64,000 nucleotides of DNA from contig LRBF01000230.1 of assembly GCA_001580565.1 (NCBI GenBank), positions 1 to 64,000 of the forward strand. The letters are read 5' to 3'. Positions 34,145-41,965 of the stretch are shown here, piece after piece; the first letter of the stretch is position 1; every line of letters begins with the position of its first letter. Below the pieces are notes generated by a model. That model made no database searches. It was not told where the DNA came from and worked only from the letters and a program-made list of their open reading frames with translations. Made by a program: the position numbers and the translations under genes. This DNA is from Caballeronia megalochromosomata. Its GTDB lineage: Bacteria; Pseudomonadota; Gammaproteobacteria; Burkholderiales; Burkholderiaceae.

Positions 34145-34594
34145 CTAGGTGTGTGCCATGCACTCGAGTTCGATGAGAAACTCGGGGCGTGGAAGTGCCG
34201 CAACGATGACCGTCGAGCGCGCCGGTGAATTCGTCGGGAAGACGCTGCGCCAAGCCTCATTCATGATCGCGAAATCCGCCTGACGGGTGAGAAAGACCGT
34301 ACATTTGTCGACGCTCGCCATTGAGGATCCAGCGGCCTCGACGATGGCCCGGACCTTCTTGAGAACCGCTTCCGTTTGAAGACGAATGTCGGGTCCAGCG
34401 TCGCCCGAAACTTGTCCCGAGACATAGACAAGGTTGCCCACGCGTATCCCCGGCGAATAGGGCGTCGCTCCTGGCGTCGTTCCGGCAGGCAACACAACCT
34501 CTCGGGTCGACCTGGAACTTTCGGGTCCCGCGCAAGCGGCCACGAATCCGGCAAGGAACACGAGTAGGGTAAGCCGCGCACGAATTGTCGACAT
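34145..34594 (-). CDS. RidA (YjgF/YER057c) family lipoprotein
   Basis: 149 residues. A signal with lipobox FVAAC (Cys about 21) precedes a full RidA domain: YSPGIRVGNLVYVSGQVSGDAG, VDKCTVFLTRQADFAIMNEAW, PARSTVIVAALPRPEFLIELECMA. Canonical RidA is a cytoplasmic imine deaminase with a catalytic Arg; the PARSTV segment keeps that Arg. Export as a lipoprotein implies an imine/enamine or other small ligand in the periplasm. It starts 77 bp after the adhesin stop and is transcribed in the same direction. Confidence 0.85.
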   Translation of the reverse strand: MSTIRARLTLLVFLAGFVAACAGPESSRSTREVVLPAGTTPGATPYSPGIRVGNLVYVSGQVSGDAGPDIRLQTEAVLKKVRAIVEAAGSSMASVDKCTVFLTRQADFAIMNEAWRSVFPTNSPARSTVIVAALPRPEFLIELECMAHT

Positions 34595-34671
34595 GATCGC
34601 GTTCCTTGCTTCGAGATTGTTCGCGTTTTTCTCGTAAACGGCTGCCGTGCGAAGTAGACAGCGTCAGCACA

Positions 34672-36984
34672 TCACTTCGCCACTTCCCACTGCAACACCG
34701 GGTGCGCGACGCCCGGGACGAAAGTCCACGTGCCGCCCGGACCGAAGTTCCAGCTTGGCGCGAAGCTTGCGGCGGTGCTCATTTGCGTGGTGGTGAGGCC
34801 GTTGGCGGCGGGGACGGGTGTGCCGTCGGCGACGCCCATGCTCTGCTGAGTCACCTGCTTGTCCCAGTAGACGTCGTTCGCGATGGTGCCCATGTTGCGC
34901 GACGCGAGGCCACCGACGTACCCCGGCAGCAGCGACGTCGGAAGTTGCATCGTCGTGAATGACTGTTCGATGCGCCCTTGGTTCGTCTCGACGATGCCGC
35001 CGTCCGTCACACCGAACGCACTACCGGTCGAATACGACTGGCTGATGATGCCAGTCGCATCGTTGTAGGCGACAACGCCGCCAACGTGCGCGTGTGAGCC
35101 GCCGCCGTATTCGCCGCTCGCGGAAGATTGCACGACCAGTCCATCGTTGACGAGTGCGATGCCGGCCATTGAACCTTGCGCGTTCAAGGAAACGTCGGCG
35201 GTGGCGCGCGAGACGGTTCCACTGTTGTGGCCCACGATGCCCGCTATCGCGCCCGCGCCGATCACTTGGGTTGTTATCGTGCCCGAGACGCTGACGTTCG
35301 CGATGAGCCCCGCCGACTCGCCCGCGACGAGCCCGGTCATGCTCGCGCCCACATCCGCATACGCGTCCTTGATGGCGACGTTGCGGACCACACCCGATGC
35401 ACCGATGGTCGCGAAGAGCCCTTGAAGCGCCGTGTTGTCGTAGAAGCTGCCGAGGAAGTGCAAGCCTTCGAGTGTATGCCCGAATCCGTCGAACTGACCG
35501 GTGAATCCCACGGCATCATTCGCGGCGATCGGCACGAACGTATCGCTGCCTTGAATGTCGCGGCCCAATGCATAGTTGCCGGCCAAATTATGAGAGATGC
35601 CTTCCAGTTCGGCGATGGTATTGACGAGTTGATACGCCGTCGCTTGCGTCTTCAGCCCGCTGAACGCTTCGGCCTTCCAGGCAGCGTTCGTGTACACGGT
35701 GCCCGCCTCGTACACGCCATTCGCGTCATACAACGTGGAGACCGTCCCCGTGCTTTTCGACCAGTCTATCGTCCCCGCATTCATGACGCCGCCGCCGTTG
35801 TCGACGCCTTTTGCATCCGCACGGAGCGTGAGGGCGCCCGCGCCCTGGTTGGCAATCGTCGTCATCGGTCCGAGCAATACCGAATGGGCCGCCGCGAGCG
35901 TGAGCGATGCATCGCCGCGCCAGCGTAGTGTCGACTCCATGTTGATGTCGCCGCTCGTGTTCACTGTCACCGAGGTGCCGCTGGAGAGACTTCGCGCGAG
36001 CGCGAGCGTGTTGCGCGGGCCCGCGTAGAACGTATCCGCCCCGATGTTCCATTGCGCCGCGTCCACCTGCGTACCGCTCAGTTCCAGCGTGCGCCCAGAG
36101 GTGTCCACGGTGCCGCCGTTGCCGTTGGCATCGTGCGCGGCGATGGTGCCGTTCTGCCTCACGTCACCGTTCGACGCCACGAGCCACACATGACCGTCGC
36201 GCTCCGCCGTGCCGGTCGCGCGCACCTCCGCGTGATGCGCCGCGAGTGCGTACACGTTGCCGTCGGCCGCTTCGAGGTGAATCTGTGCGGCGCGGAGCGA
36301 ACCCACGTTCACCACGTCGCCTTGCGCGCCCGGCTGCACGTAGACCTGCCTGCTGCCCGTGGAGTCCTGGATCAGCAACGCTTTGCCGGTGACGAGTTCC
36401 GCCGTGCCGTGGGGCGCGTCGATGCTGCCCGCGTTCACAGTCAATGCGCGCGCGAACAGGAATACGTCGCCGCCGCATGAACCGATGGCGCCGAGATTGA
36501 CGACGGCCGCATTGCTCGTGCCGGTGAACGCGAGCGCACCGCCCGCCATGAACGCGTCGTTGCCCACGTCGAGCGTCGATGCCACGAAGCGCCCACCCGT
36601 CGTGACGACGCCTGAAGGCCCGATCACCACGCCCTGCGGATTGACGAGGTAGAAACTGCCGGTGGCCTTGAGCGTTCCGTCGAGACGCGAGGGGTCAGCG
36701 CCGGTCACGCGCGCGAGCGTGGCACCCGAGCCGTTGTTGACCTCGACGCGATTGTCGCGTCCGATAGAAAAGCTGCGCCAGTCGATCACGCCGCGCGGCG
36801 TGCTTTGCATGACGCTGACCGCGCCCGCCGCCGGCGTGATGACGCCCGAGCCCGCAACGAACGCGCCGTTCTGCGGCAATGGCCCCGCGGCGTGCGCCCA
36901 ACTACCAAGCGCGGCGAAGGCGAGCACCGCCCATCGCGCTCGGGCGACGTTGAGGACGACGTTGGCACAAGGGAGATCGCGCAT
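34672..36984 (-). CDS. filamentous-haemagglutinin-type (TPS domain) exoprotein with GLUG motifs
   Basis: 770 residues. Signal peptide ending SWAHA, then the two-partner-secretion domain (residues about 35-160) with the hallmark FYLVNPQGVVIGPSGVV, a beta-helix middle section, and GLUG-type repeats toward the C-terminus (GLFATIGASGVVRNVAIKDAYADVG, AGAIAGIVGHNSGTVSRATADV, HVGGVVAYNDATG). GLUG motifs occur in surface adhesins. No TpsB/FhaC transporter gene is in the window, so the exporter must lie elsewhere. GGAGG precedes the ATG by 4 bases. A tetranucleotide repeat lies about 100 bp upstream. Confidence 0.88.
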   Translation of the reverse strand: MRDLPCANVVLNVARARWAVLAFAALGSWAHAAGPLPQNGAFVAGSGVITPAAGAVSVMQSTPRGVIDWRSFSIGRDNRVEVNNGSGATLARVTGADPSRLDGTLKATGSFYLVNPQGVVIGPSGVVTTGGRFVASTLDVGNDAFMAGGALAFTGTSNAAVVNLGAIGSCGGDVFLFARALTVNAGSIDAPHGTAELVTGKALLIQDSTGSRQVYVQPGAQGDVVNVGSLRAAQIHLEAADGNVYALAAHHAEVRATGTAERDGHVWLVASNGDVRQNGTIAAHDANGNGGTVDTSGRTLELSGTQVDAAQWNIGADTFYAGPRNTLALARSLSSGTSVTVNTSGDINMESTLRWRGDASLTLAAAHSVLLGPMTTIANQGAGALTLRADAKGVDNGGGVMNAGTIDWSKSTGTVSTLYDANGVYEAGTVYTNAAWKAEAFSGLKTQATAYQLVNTIAELEGISHNLAGNYALGRDIQGSDTFVPIAANDAVGFTGQFDGFGHTLEGLHFLGSFYDNTALQGLFATIGASGVVRNVAIKDAYADVGASMTGLVAGESAGLIANVSVSGTITTQVIGAGAIAGIVGHNSGTVSRATADVSLNAQGSMAGIALVNDGLVVQSSASGEYGGGSHAHVGGVVAYNDATGIISQSYSTGSAFGVTDGGIVETNQGRIEQSFTTMQLPTSLLPGYVGGLASRNMGTIANDVYWDKQVTQQSMGVADGTPVPAANGLTTTQMSTAASFAPSWNFGPGGTWTFVPGVAHPVLQWEVAK

Positions 36985-37399
36985 GACGCCTCCAACGAGC
37001 CGGCAACGCTCCTCAGCATAGGAGGAAATCGCGGGATTTCAATGACATAGTTTCACTCGAAGCGCCAGCGCCATAGGTTTCACGCACGCACGCACGCACG
37101 CACGAACGGACGGACGGCGAATGAGACGATAGCTCGATGCAAAGGGCAGGAAGCCGTTAGCATCTATAGCGACCTGCGTCGCGCTGCGTGGCGCTTTTTG
37201 CACGAATCATGCTATCGGAATGGGCCGTTGTTACTTGACGGACTGTTTTGGGCCGCGAACGGCCGATCAGATTCCCATCCGAACTCGGCGGAGCGCCTCA
37301 TACGGATCACACCCACCGCTGCCATCGACCTTTCGGTGCGGGTGAGCTGTGCCCGGCCTGCGCCACGCAGCGGAGTCGTGTAGCGAGTCACGGGCAGTC
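36985..37399. other. 415-bp region upstream of the adhesin
   Basis: No gene recognised. It contains the CACG repeat at 37081 and the presumed adhesin promoter. The right part separates the adhesin from the 3' end of the oxidase operon. Confidence 0.5.
37081..37116. repeat. tetranucleotide repeat (CACG)6 plus AACG-GACG-GACG
   Basis: Nine consecutive nACG units, the first six perfect CACG. Located 97-132 bp upstream of the adhesin start codon, where slippage could change promoter spacing. Confidence 0.85.
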
Positions 37400-38719
37400 T
37401 TATCTGCCCGCGCCCGTCACACGCCACACCGCGTTACCGACATCATCGGCGATCAACAGGCCGCCCTGCCGGTCCTGCGCCACACCCACAGGCGCGCCGT
37501 ACAACTCCTTCTGATCCGCCGATGTAAAGCCCGTGACGACATCCTTCGGTGCGCCGACCGGCTTGCCGTTATCGAATGCCACGTAGGAGACCACATAGCC
37601 GCTCAACGGCGAACGGTCCCAGCTGCCATGCTCACCGATGAACGCACCGCCGCGATATTGCGCCGGAAGATTGTCACCGGTATAGAAGGTCAGCCCCAGC
37701 GGCGCGACGTGGGAACCTATCGCGAAGTCCGGAGCAATCGCGCTGGCGACGAGGTCGGGACGTTGCGGCTGTGCGCGCGGATCGACATGCTGGCCGTAAT
37801 AGCTGTAAGGCCAGCCGTAGAAGGCATGCTCCTTCACTGAAGTCAGATAGTCGGGTACGAGGTCCGCACCGATTTCGTCACGCTCGTTGGCGACTGCCCA
37901 CAACTGACCGGTCTTCGGTTCCCACTGCAGTCCGGTGGGATTGCGGATGCCTGCCGCGTAGATGCGGCTTGCGCCCGTGGCGGTATCGACTTCGAGCACG
38001 TCCGCGCGCCGATACTCGACGTCCAGGCCGTTCTCGCCGACATTGCTGTTCGAGCCGACTCCCACATACAGCTTCCTGCCGTCACGGCTTGCCAGCAGGG
38101 ATTTGGTCCAGTGATGGTTGATCGTGTCGGGAAGATCCGCGAGTTCGACGCCGCGCGCGTCAATGCTTGTTTCGCCCGTCTTGTAGGGAAACGCCAGGAT
38201 CGCATCGGTATCGGCGACGTAGAGCGTGTTCCCGATAAGCTGCATGCCGAATGGGGAATGTAGTTTGTCGATGAACGTATGCCGCTCCCATTCGCCGCTG
38301 CCGCCGGCAGGCTTTCTCAACAAGGTGATGCGATTCGCGCCTTTCGCCTTCTTTCCGGACTTGCTCTCGATCAGCCCCGCAATGAGTTGCTTCGGCGTGG
38401 TCACGGCCTCTTCGTTCGGGCTGTTGGACTCGGCCACGAGAACGTCACCGTTGGGAAGCGCGTAGACCTGCCGGGGATGCACGAGTCCCGACGCGATCAT
38501 CTCGATCTTCAGACCGTCGGCGACCCTGGGCGTGGCGCCGTTCTTCCACCCCACGTATTTCGGCACCTGCATCGGCGGTGCGAAGAAATTACGCGCCTCG
38601 GGCATCGGCGGATTGGCGCCCGCCTGATGCGCCGCGTCGTACTGCGCATGTTCGTTGCAGCCGCTCAACAGCCCTGAAACGGCGACGACGAGCGCGCCTG
38701 CCGTGGTGTACTTATTCAT
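37400..38719 (-). CDS. PQQ-type sorbosone/aldose dehydrogenase-like lipoprotein
   Basis: 439 residues. Lipoprotein signal (ALVVAVSGLLSGC, Cys 21) then a six-bladed propeller of the soluble glucose/sorbosone dehydrogenase family: HPRQVYALPNGDVLVAES, LHSPFGMQLIGNTLYVADTDAILAF, AAGIRNPTGLQWEPKTGQLWAVANERDEIG, FIGEHGSWDRSP and GLLIADDVGNAVWRV. These oxidise sugars in the periplasm with PQQ, passing electrons to cytochromes. It is the last gene of the oxidase gene train and overlaps the preceding gene by 8 bp; the three-haem cytochrome upstream is a plausible electron acceptor. Confidence 0.88.
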   Translation of the reverse strand: MNKYTTAGALVVAVSGLLSGCNEHAQYDAAHQAGANPPMPEARNFFAPPMQVPKYVGWKNGATPRVADGLKIEMIASGLVHPRQVYALPNGDVLVAESNSPNEEAVTTPKQLIAGLIESKSGKKAKGANRITLLRKPAGGSGEWERHTFIDKLHSPFGMQLIGNTLYVADTDAILAFPYKTGETSIDARGVELADLPDTINHHWTKSLLASRDGRKLYVGVGSNSNVGENGLDVEYRRADVLEVDTATGASRIYAAGIRNPTGLQWEPKTGQLWAVANERDEIGADLVPDYLTSVKEHAFYGWPYSYYGQHVDPRAQPQRPDLVASAIAPDFAIGSHVAPLGLTFYTGDNLPAQYRGGAFIGEHGSWDRSPLSGYVVSYVAFDNGKPVGAPKDVVTGFTSADQKELYGAPVGVAQDRQGGLLIADDVGNAVWRVTGAGR

Positions 38720-39161
38720 GAGCCGCCTCCGCGAGATCGAGCCGGTCCATCGCCATGGCGATATGCGCGATGCTCAGCAGCGCGACGGTGACAACGGAGA
38801 GCACGACGTTTTCCGGCACCATCGCATAGGCATCACGGCTGTGCACGAACGCGTTGACGATCGCTGCCACGATGGCAAACAGGTTGAGCCAGAAGTCCAA
38901 TTTCTCGATGCGGGACACGGCGCGTCGGCGTTGTATCCACACGTGACCGAGATTGAGCAGACGAGGCACGATGGCGATGATCAGCCCGGCCGTGACGAGC
39001 CAGGCGGCGCCCTTGCCCCAGAACACGTTACGCGTGCTCATGTAAGTGACGTCGAAGATCAGCGTGCCGACAAACAGCCCGTATGGGATGGGATTCATGA
39101 GTTCGAAGATCGCCGGAGCGATCCTCGATGGATGTCGGGTGACGGCGGGCCTGGCGGACAT
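38712..39161 (-). CDS. DUF2231-like small membrane protein
   Basis: 149 residues with four hydrophobic segments (LMNPIPYGLFVGTLIFDVTYM, AAWLVTAGLIIAIVPRLL, LNLFAIVAAIVNAFVHS, VVLSVVTVALLSIAHIAM). The pattern fits DUF2231 membrane proteins, which often accompany cytochrome and PQQ-dehydrogenase genes and may carry quinone or haem functions. The start is taken at ATG 39161 (MSARPAVTRHPS). It lies between a small unknown gene and the PQQ dehydrogenase, in the same transcript. Confidence 0.7.
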   Translation of the reverse strand: MSARPAVTRHPSRIAPAIFELMNPIPYGLFVGTLIFDVTYMSTRNVFWGKGAAWLVTAGLIIAIVPRLLNLGHVWIQRRRAVSRIEKLDFWLNLFAIVAAIVNAFVHSRDAYAMVPENVVLSVVTVALLSIAHIAMAMDRLDLAEAAHE

Positions 39162-39564
39162 GACGTTGCCTCGATGTCGTAGCGGATGGCATTGCAGGTG
39201 CATCGTCCATGCCTGATCCACCACAAAGCGATTCGCCGATGAAGCCCGGGAGACCCGCACCTGCATCGCTGCGTGCAAGTTCGCACGCGCATCCGATCAA
39301 CGCGTCGAATTGCGCGTCGTCGACAGGTCGCGGCAAGTGCGCACGAAACAGGTTCGCCCAGCGGAAGTCAGCCAATGGCACTTCGGTTTTTTCATAGCCT
39401 CCGGCATCGCGCACGAAAGCCGCGAGGAGGCGGAACTCGTCGTTGACCGCGTCCCACATGTGCACGGGCATGTCCTTGGATGCGACGCGCCGGGCGTTCG
39501 CATCGTAGGGATAGACCCACGAGTTGTTCTTCTGCGTCGGATGCAACGCGGGCGTGGGCACCAC
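39028..39564 (-). CDS. small conserved-looking protein, C-terminus doubtful (possible frameshift)
   Basis: The first roughly 105 residues look like a real soluble protein (NNSWVYPYDANARRVASKDM, HMWDAVNDEFRLLAAFVRDAGGYEKTEVPLADFRWANLFRAHLPRP). The open frame then runs on into low-quality, Arg/His-rich sequence and overlaps the DUF2231-like gene by 134 bp, far more than the 2-8 bp overlaps elsewhere in this train. A frameshift near 39200-39260 or a very unusual overlap is implied. It starts 18 bp after the cytochrome c stop. Function unknown. Confidence 0.5.
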   Translation of the reverse strand: MVPTPALHPTQKNNSWVYPYDANARRVASKDMPVHMWDAVNDEFRLLAAFVRDAGGYEKTEVPLADFRWANLFRAHLPRPVDDAQFDALIGCACELARSDAGAGLPGFIGESLCGGSGMDDAPAMPSATTSRQRHVRQARRHPTSIEDRSGDLRTHESHPIRAVCRHADLRRHLHEHA

Positions 39565-39582
39565 TACCGTGTCCGCGCGCTT

Positions 39583-40914
39583 TCAATGCTTCGTCTCCGT
39601 GTCCACGGCATCGCGCTGGCGCCTCACATCGCGCGTCGTCACGGGCGTCGCGTCGTTGCCCCAGGCCGAGCGAACGAACGTCAGCACGCGGGCGATCTCC
39701 GTATCGGTCAGTTTGTCGGCAAACGCGGGCATTTTTTTGGGTTCCGGGCCAAGCACTGTCGAGGGCGCCTTCCCACCCTGCAGCACGATCCGCACGAGCG
39801 AATCAGGCTGCCGAGAAAGCACCGCCGGATTGCCGGCGAGACGCGGATACTTGAGCGCGACGCCCGCGCCGTCGCTTTGATGACACCGCGCACAGCTGCT
39901 TTGATAGAGGCCCGCGCCGGGCCGCTCTTCGTCGCCGGTGCGTAGCGCCGCCACGCTTTGGCGGGCGGCACGCGATTGCACGTCATAGGCGCCGCCATCG
40001 CCGTTGGCAGGAAGACGCTTCAGATAGGACGCAATTGCGATCAAATCCTGGTCATCGAGATATTGCGTGCTGTCTTCCACTACCTGCACCATGCTGCCGA
40101 ATGTGACGAACCCCGCGCCGTGCCCGGCTTTCAGGAACGCGGCGATGTCTTGCGCCGAGATGCGTCCGAGTCCTGCGCCGGCCATACTCGTCAGATTCGG
40201 CGCGTACCAATGATCGTTGGTTCCACCGGTCAGATAGGAACTCGATTGCTCCGTATAGCCGATTTCGTTGTACGCGGGTCCGCGCGGCGTATGGCAGGCG
40301 CCGCAGTGCCCAAGCGATTGAACCAGATATGCGCCGCGATTCCACTGCGCATCGCGTTTCGGCTCCGGCGTGAAGGCATCTTCTGGAGCGAACGCGAGAT
40401 TCCACAGCGAGAGCGCCCAGCGCTGATTGAACGGAAACGGCAGCTTCGTTTCCGGCGGGCTCTGGTTCACGGGTTCGACGCCGTGCATGAAGTAAGCGTA
40501 GAGCGCGCGCGTGTCCTCGTCATTGATTTTCGAGAACGAGGGGTAGGGCATCGCCGGGTAGAGATGCTTGTCGCCGGGTGCAACGCCTCGATGCAGGACG
40601 CGTGCGAAGTCCTCGTAGCTGTAGCCGCCGATGCCATGTTCCTTGTCGGGCGTGATGTTGCTCGACCAGATGGTGCCGAAGGGCGACCCCATCGGCAAGC
40701 CGCCGGCGAACGGGCGCGGCTGCGGCTGACCTTTTCGCGGCAGCGCTGTATGGCAGCCTGCGCAATCGGCAGCCCTGGCGAGATACGCGCCGCGCGCGAT
40801 CAACTCCGCGGAGGGCGCTTCCTGGGCGCGAGCATACTGGCACGAGCCGGTGAAACCCGCCGCCATCGCGGTCATGAAGAGCAACGCACCTCGTTCGCAA
40901 ATCATGATGATCAT
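39583..40914 (-). CDS. three-haem cytochrome c (alcohol/gluconate dehydrogenase cytochrome subunit-like)
   Basis: 443 residues with a signal peptide (LLFMTAMAAGFTGSCQYARAQ) and three c-type haem sites: CAGCH (about 50), CGACH (about 197) and CARCH (about 340). Family text GAYLARAADCAGCHTALPRKGQPQPRPFAGGLPMGSPFGTIWSSNITPD is typical of the triheme subunits of membrane-bound alcohol and gluconate dehydrogenases. It overlaps the preceding gene by 4 bp. Likely carries electrons from periplasmic dehydrogenases, such as the PQQ enzyme at the end of this train, toward the oxidase. Confidence 0.92.
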   Translation of the reverse strand: MIIMICERGALLFMTAMAAGFTGSCQYARAQEAPSAELIARGAYLARAADCAGCHTALPRKGQPQPRPFAGGLPMGSPFGTIWSSNITPDKEHGIGGYSYEDFARVLHRGVAPGDKHLYPAMPYPSFSKINDEDTRALYAYFMHGVEPVNQSPPETKLPFPFNQRWALSLWNLAFAPEDAFTPEPKRDAQWNRGAYLVQSLGHCGACHTPRGPAYNEIGYTEQSSSYLTGGTNDHWYAPNLTSMAGAGLGRISAQDIAAFLKAGHGAGFVTFGSMVQVVEDSTQYLDDQDLIAIASYLKRLPANGDGGAYDVQSRAARQSVAALRTGDEERPGAGLYQSSCARCHQSDGAGVALKYPRLAGNPAVLSRQPDSLVRIVLQGGKAPSTVLGPEPKKMPAFADKLTDTEIARVLTFVRSAWGNDATPVTTRDVRRQRDAVDTETKH

Positions 40915-41348
40915 CGCGCTCCACAAGGTGAAACGATGAGCCCCGCGAGGTCCGTGGCGATCAGCGCGAACAGAAAGAGCGCGTTTGCCAGTAGGCCCGC
41001 GCGCGCGATGAACGTGTCGCGTGCAATGCGACGATCGATCGTCTCGCGTTCCTTCATCGCCGACGCGAGCGCGCCCGTACGCCGCCAGTTGCGCCACGCG
41101 ATCACCGCACCTGTCATCCCGAGCACGAGTGCGACCAGCGCGATAATCACTTCACCGTGTTGAAGCCACGGCATCGCGGGACGATCGACGGGCCGATCGC
41201 GCGGAAAGCATCCCCATGCCGCGATGGTCTGCGCGAGGTTTGTCTGCACGATCCATGCGCCGGGCGCGAGCAGCAGGCCAAGCGTGAGCGACATGCCGCC
41301 CGGGCGCGCGCCGCGTTTGTCGTCGAGGATGGCAGACGCGTCATCCAT
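40911..41348 (-). CDS. small membrane protein of the oxidase operon
   Basis: 145 residues with three hydrophobic segments (SLTLGLLLAPGAWIVQTNLAQTIAAW, VIIALVALVLGMTGAVIAW, GLLANALFLFALIATDLAGLIV). The start is 2 bp after the coxC stop, and its own end overlaps the cytochrome c gene by 4 bp. Its position suggests an accessory or assembly protein of the caa3-type oxidase, similar in size to poorly known CtaG/subunit IV-like proteins, but no family was recognised. Confidence 0.75.
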   Translation of the reverse strand: MDDASAILDDKRGARPGGMSLTLGLLLAPGAWIVQTNLAQTIAAWGCFPRDRPVDRPAMPWLQHGEVIIALVALVLGMTGAVIAWRNWRRTGALASAMKERETIDRRIARDTFIARAGLLANALFLFALIATDLAGLIVSPCGAR

Positions 41349-41350
41349 GG

Positions 41351-41965
41351 CTATCTCGCAAGCACATAGGGCGACAGATACAGCGTTGCGAAGATGAAGA
41401 GCCACACGACATCGACGAAATGCCAGTACAGGCCGCCGATGGTCAGCGCCGCCGAGCGCGCCCAGTCAAAATAACCGAGCCCGGTCCATAGGCCGAGAAA
41501 GGCGAGCACGACGAGGCCCACAAGCACGTGCATCAGATGAAAGCCGGTGATGGTGAAGTAGAGCGAACCGTAAAGATGCGTCGTCAGGCCATAGGGATGA
41601 TTCGACCATTCCTTGAGTTGGATCGCGACGAAGACCACGCCAAGCACAATGGCGATCGTGAGCATCAGCGCACCCATGCCTCGCCTGCCTCCCCGCACGA
41701 AGCGCTCGCTGCCCCATACGAACACGCTGCTCGACAACAGAATGCCCGTGTTTGCGAGACCGAGGCCGAGCTTGGGCAAGCCTTCCGGCGGCCATGGCTG
41801 CGTGGTCTGCGAAGCGAGATAGAGATACGAAAAGATGAGATAGCCGAACAGCGCGGCCTCAGTGGCGACAAGCGTAAGGCAACCCCACCAGCCGCCCGAG
41901 CGTTCGCCCGGACTGCCGACCGGCAGCATCGTGCGTTCGGGCAGGGCATCGGCGAGTTCGCTCAT
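41351..41965 (-). CDS. ctaE: cytochrome c oxidase subunit III
   Basis: 204 residues, starting at ATG 41965 inside the subunit I stop. Subunit III family text: GWWGCLTLVATEAALFGYLIFSYLYL, GWGSERFVRGGRR-like VWGSERFVRGGRRGMGA, YFTITGFHLMHVLVGLVVLAF and the C-terminal GLYWHFVDVVWLFIFATLYL. This is the short five-TM form seen in caa3/ba3-like oxidases. It stabilises subunit I and its proton uptake. Third structural gene of the oxidase. Confidence 0.92.
   Translation of the reverse strand: MSELADALPERTMLPVGSPGERSGGWWGCLTLVATEAALFGYLIFSYLYLASQTTQPWPPEGLPKLGLGLANTGILLSSSVFVWGSERFVRGGRRGMGALMLTIAIVLGVVFVAIQLKEWSNHPYGLTTHLYGSLYFTITGFHLMHVLVGLVVLAFLGLWTGLGYFDWARSAALTIGGLYWHFVDVVWLFIFATLYLSPYVLAR

Noticed and set aside
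37081..37116. Possible CRISPR-like repeat
   Set aside because: Units are 4 bp with no spacers; it is a simple sequence repeat.
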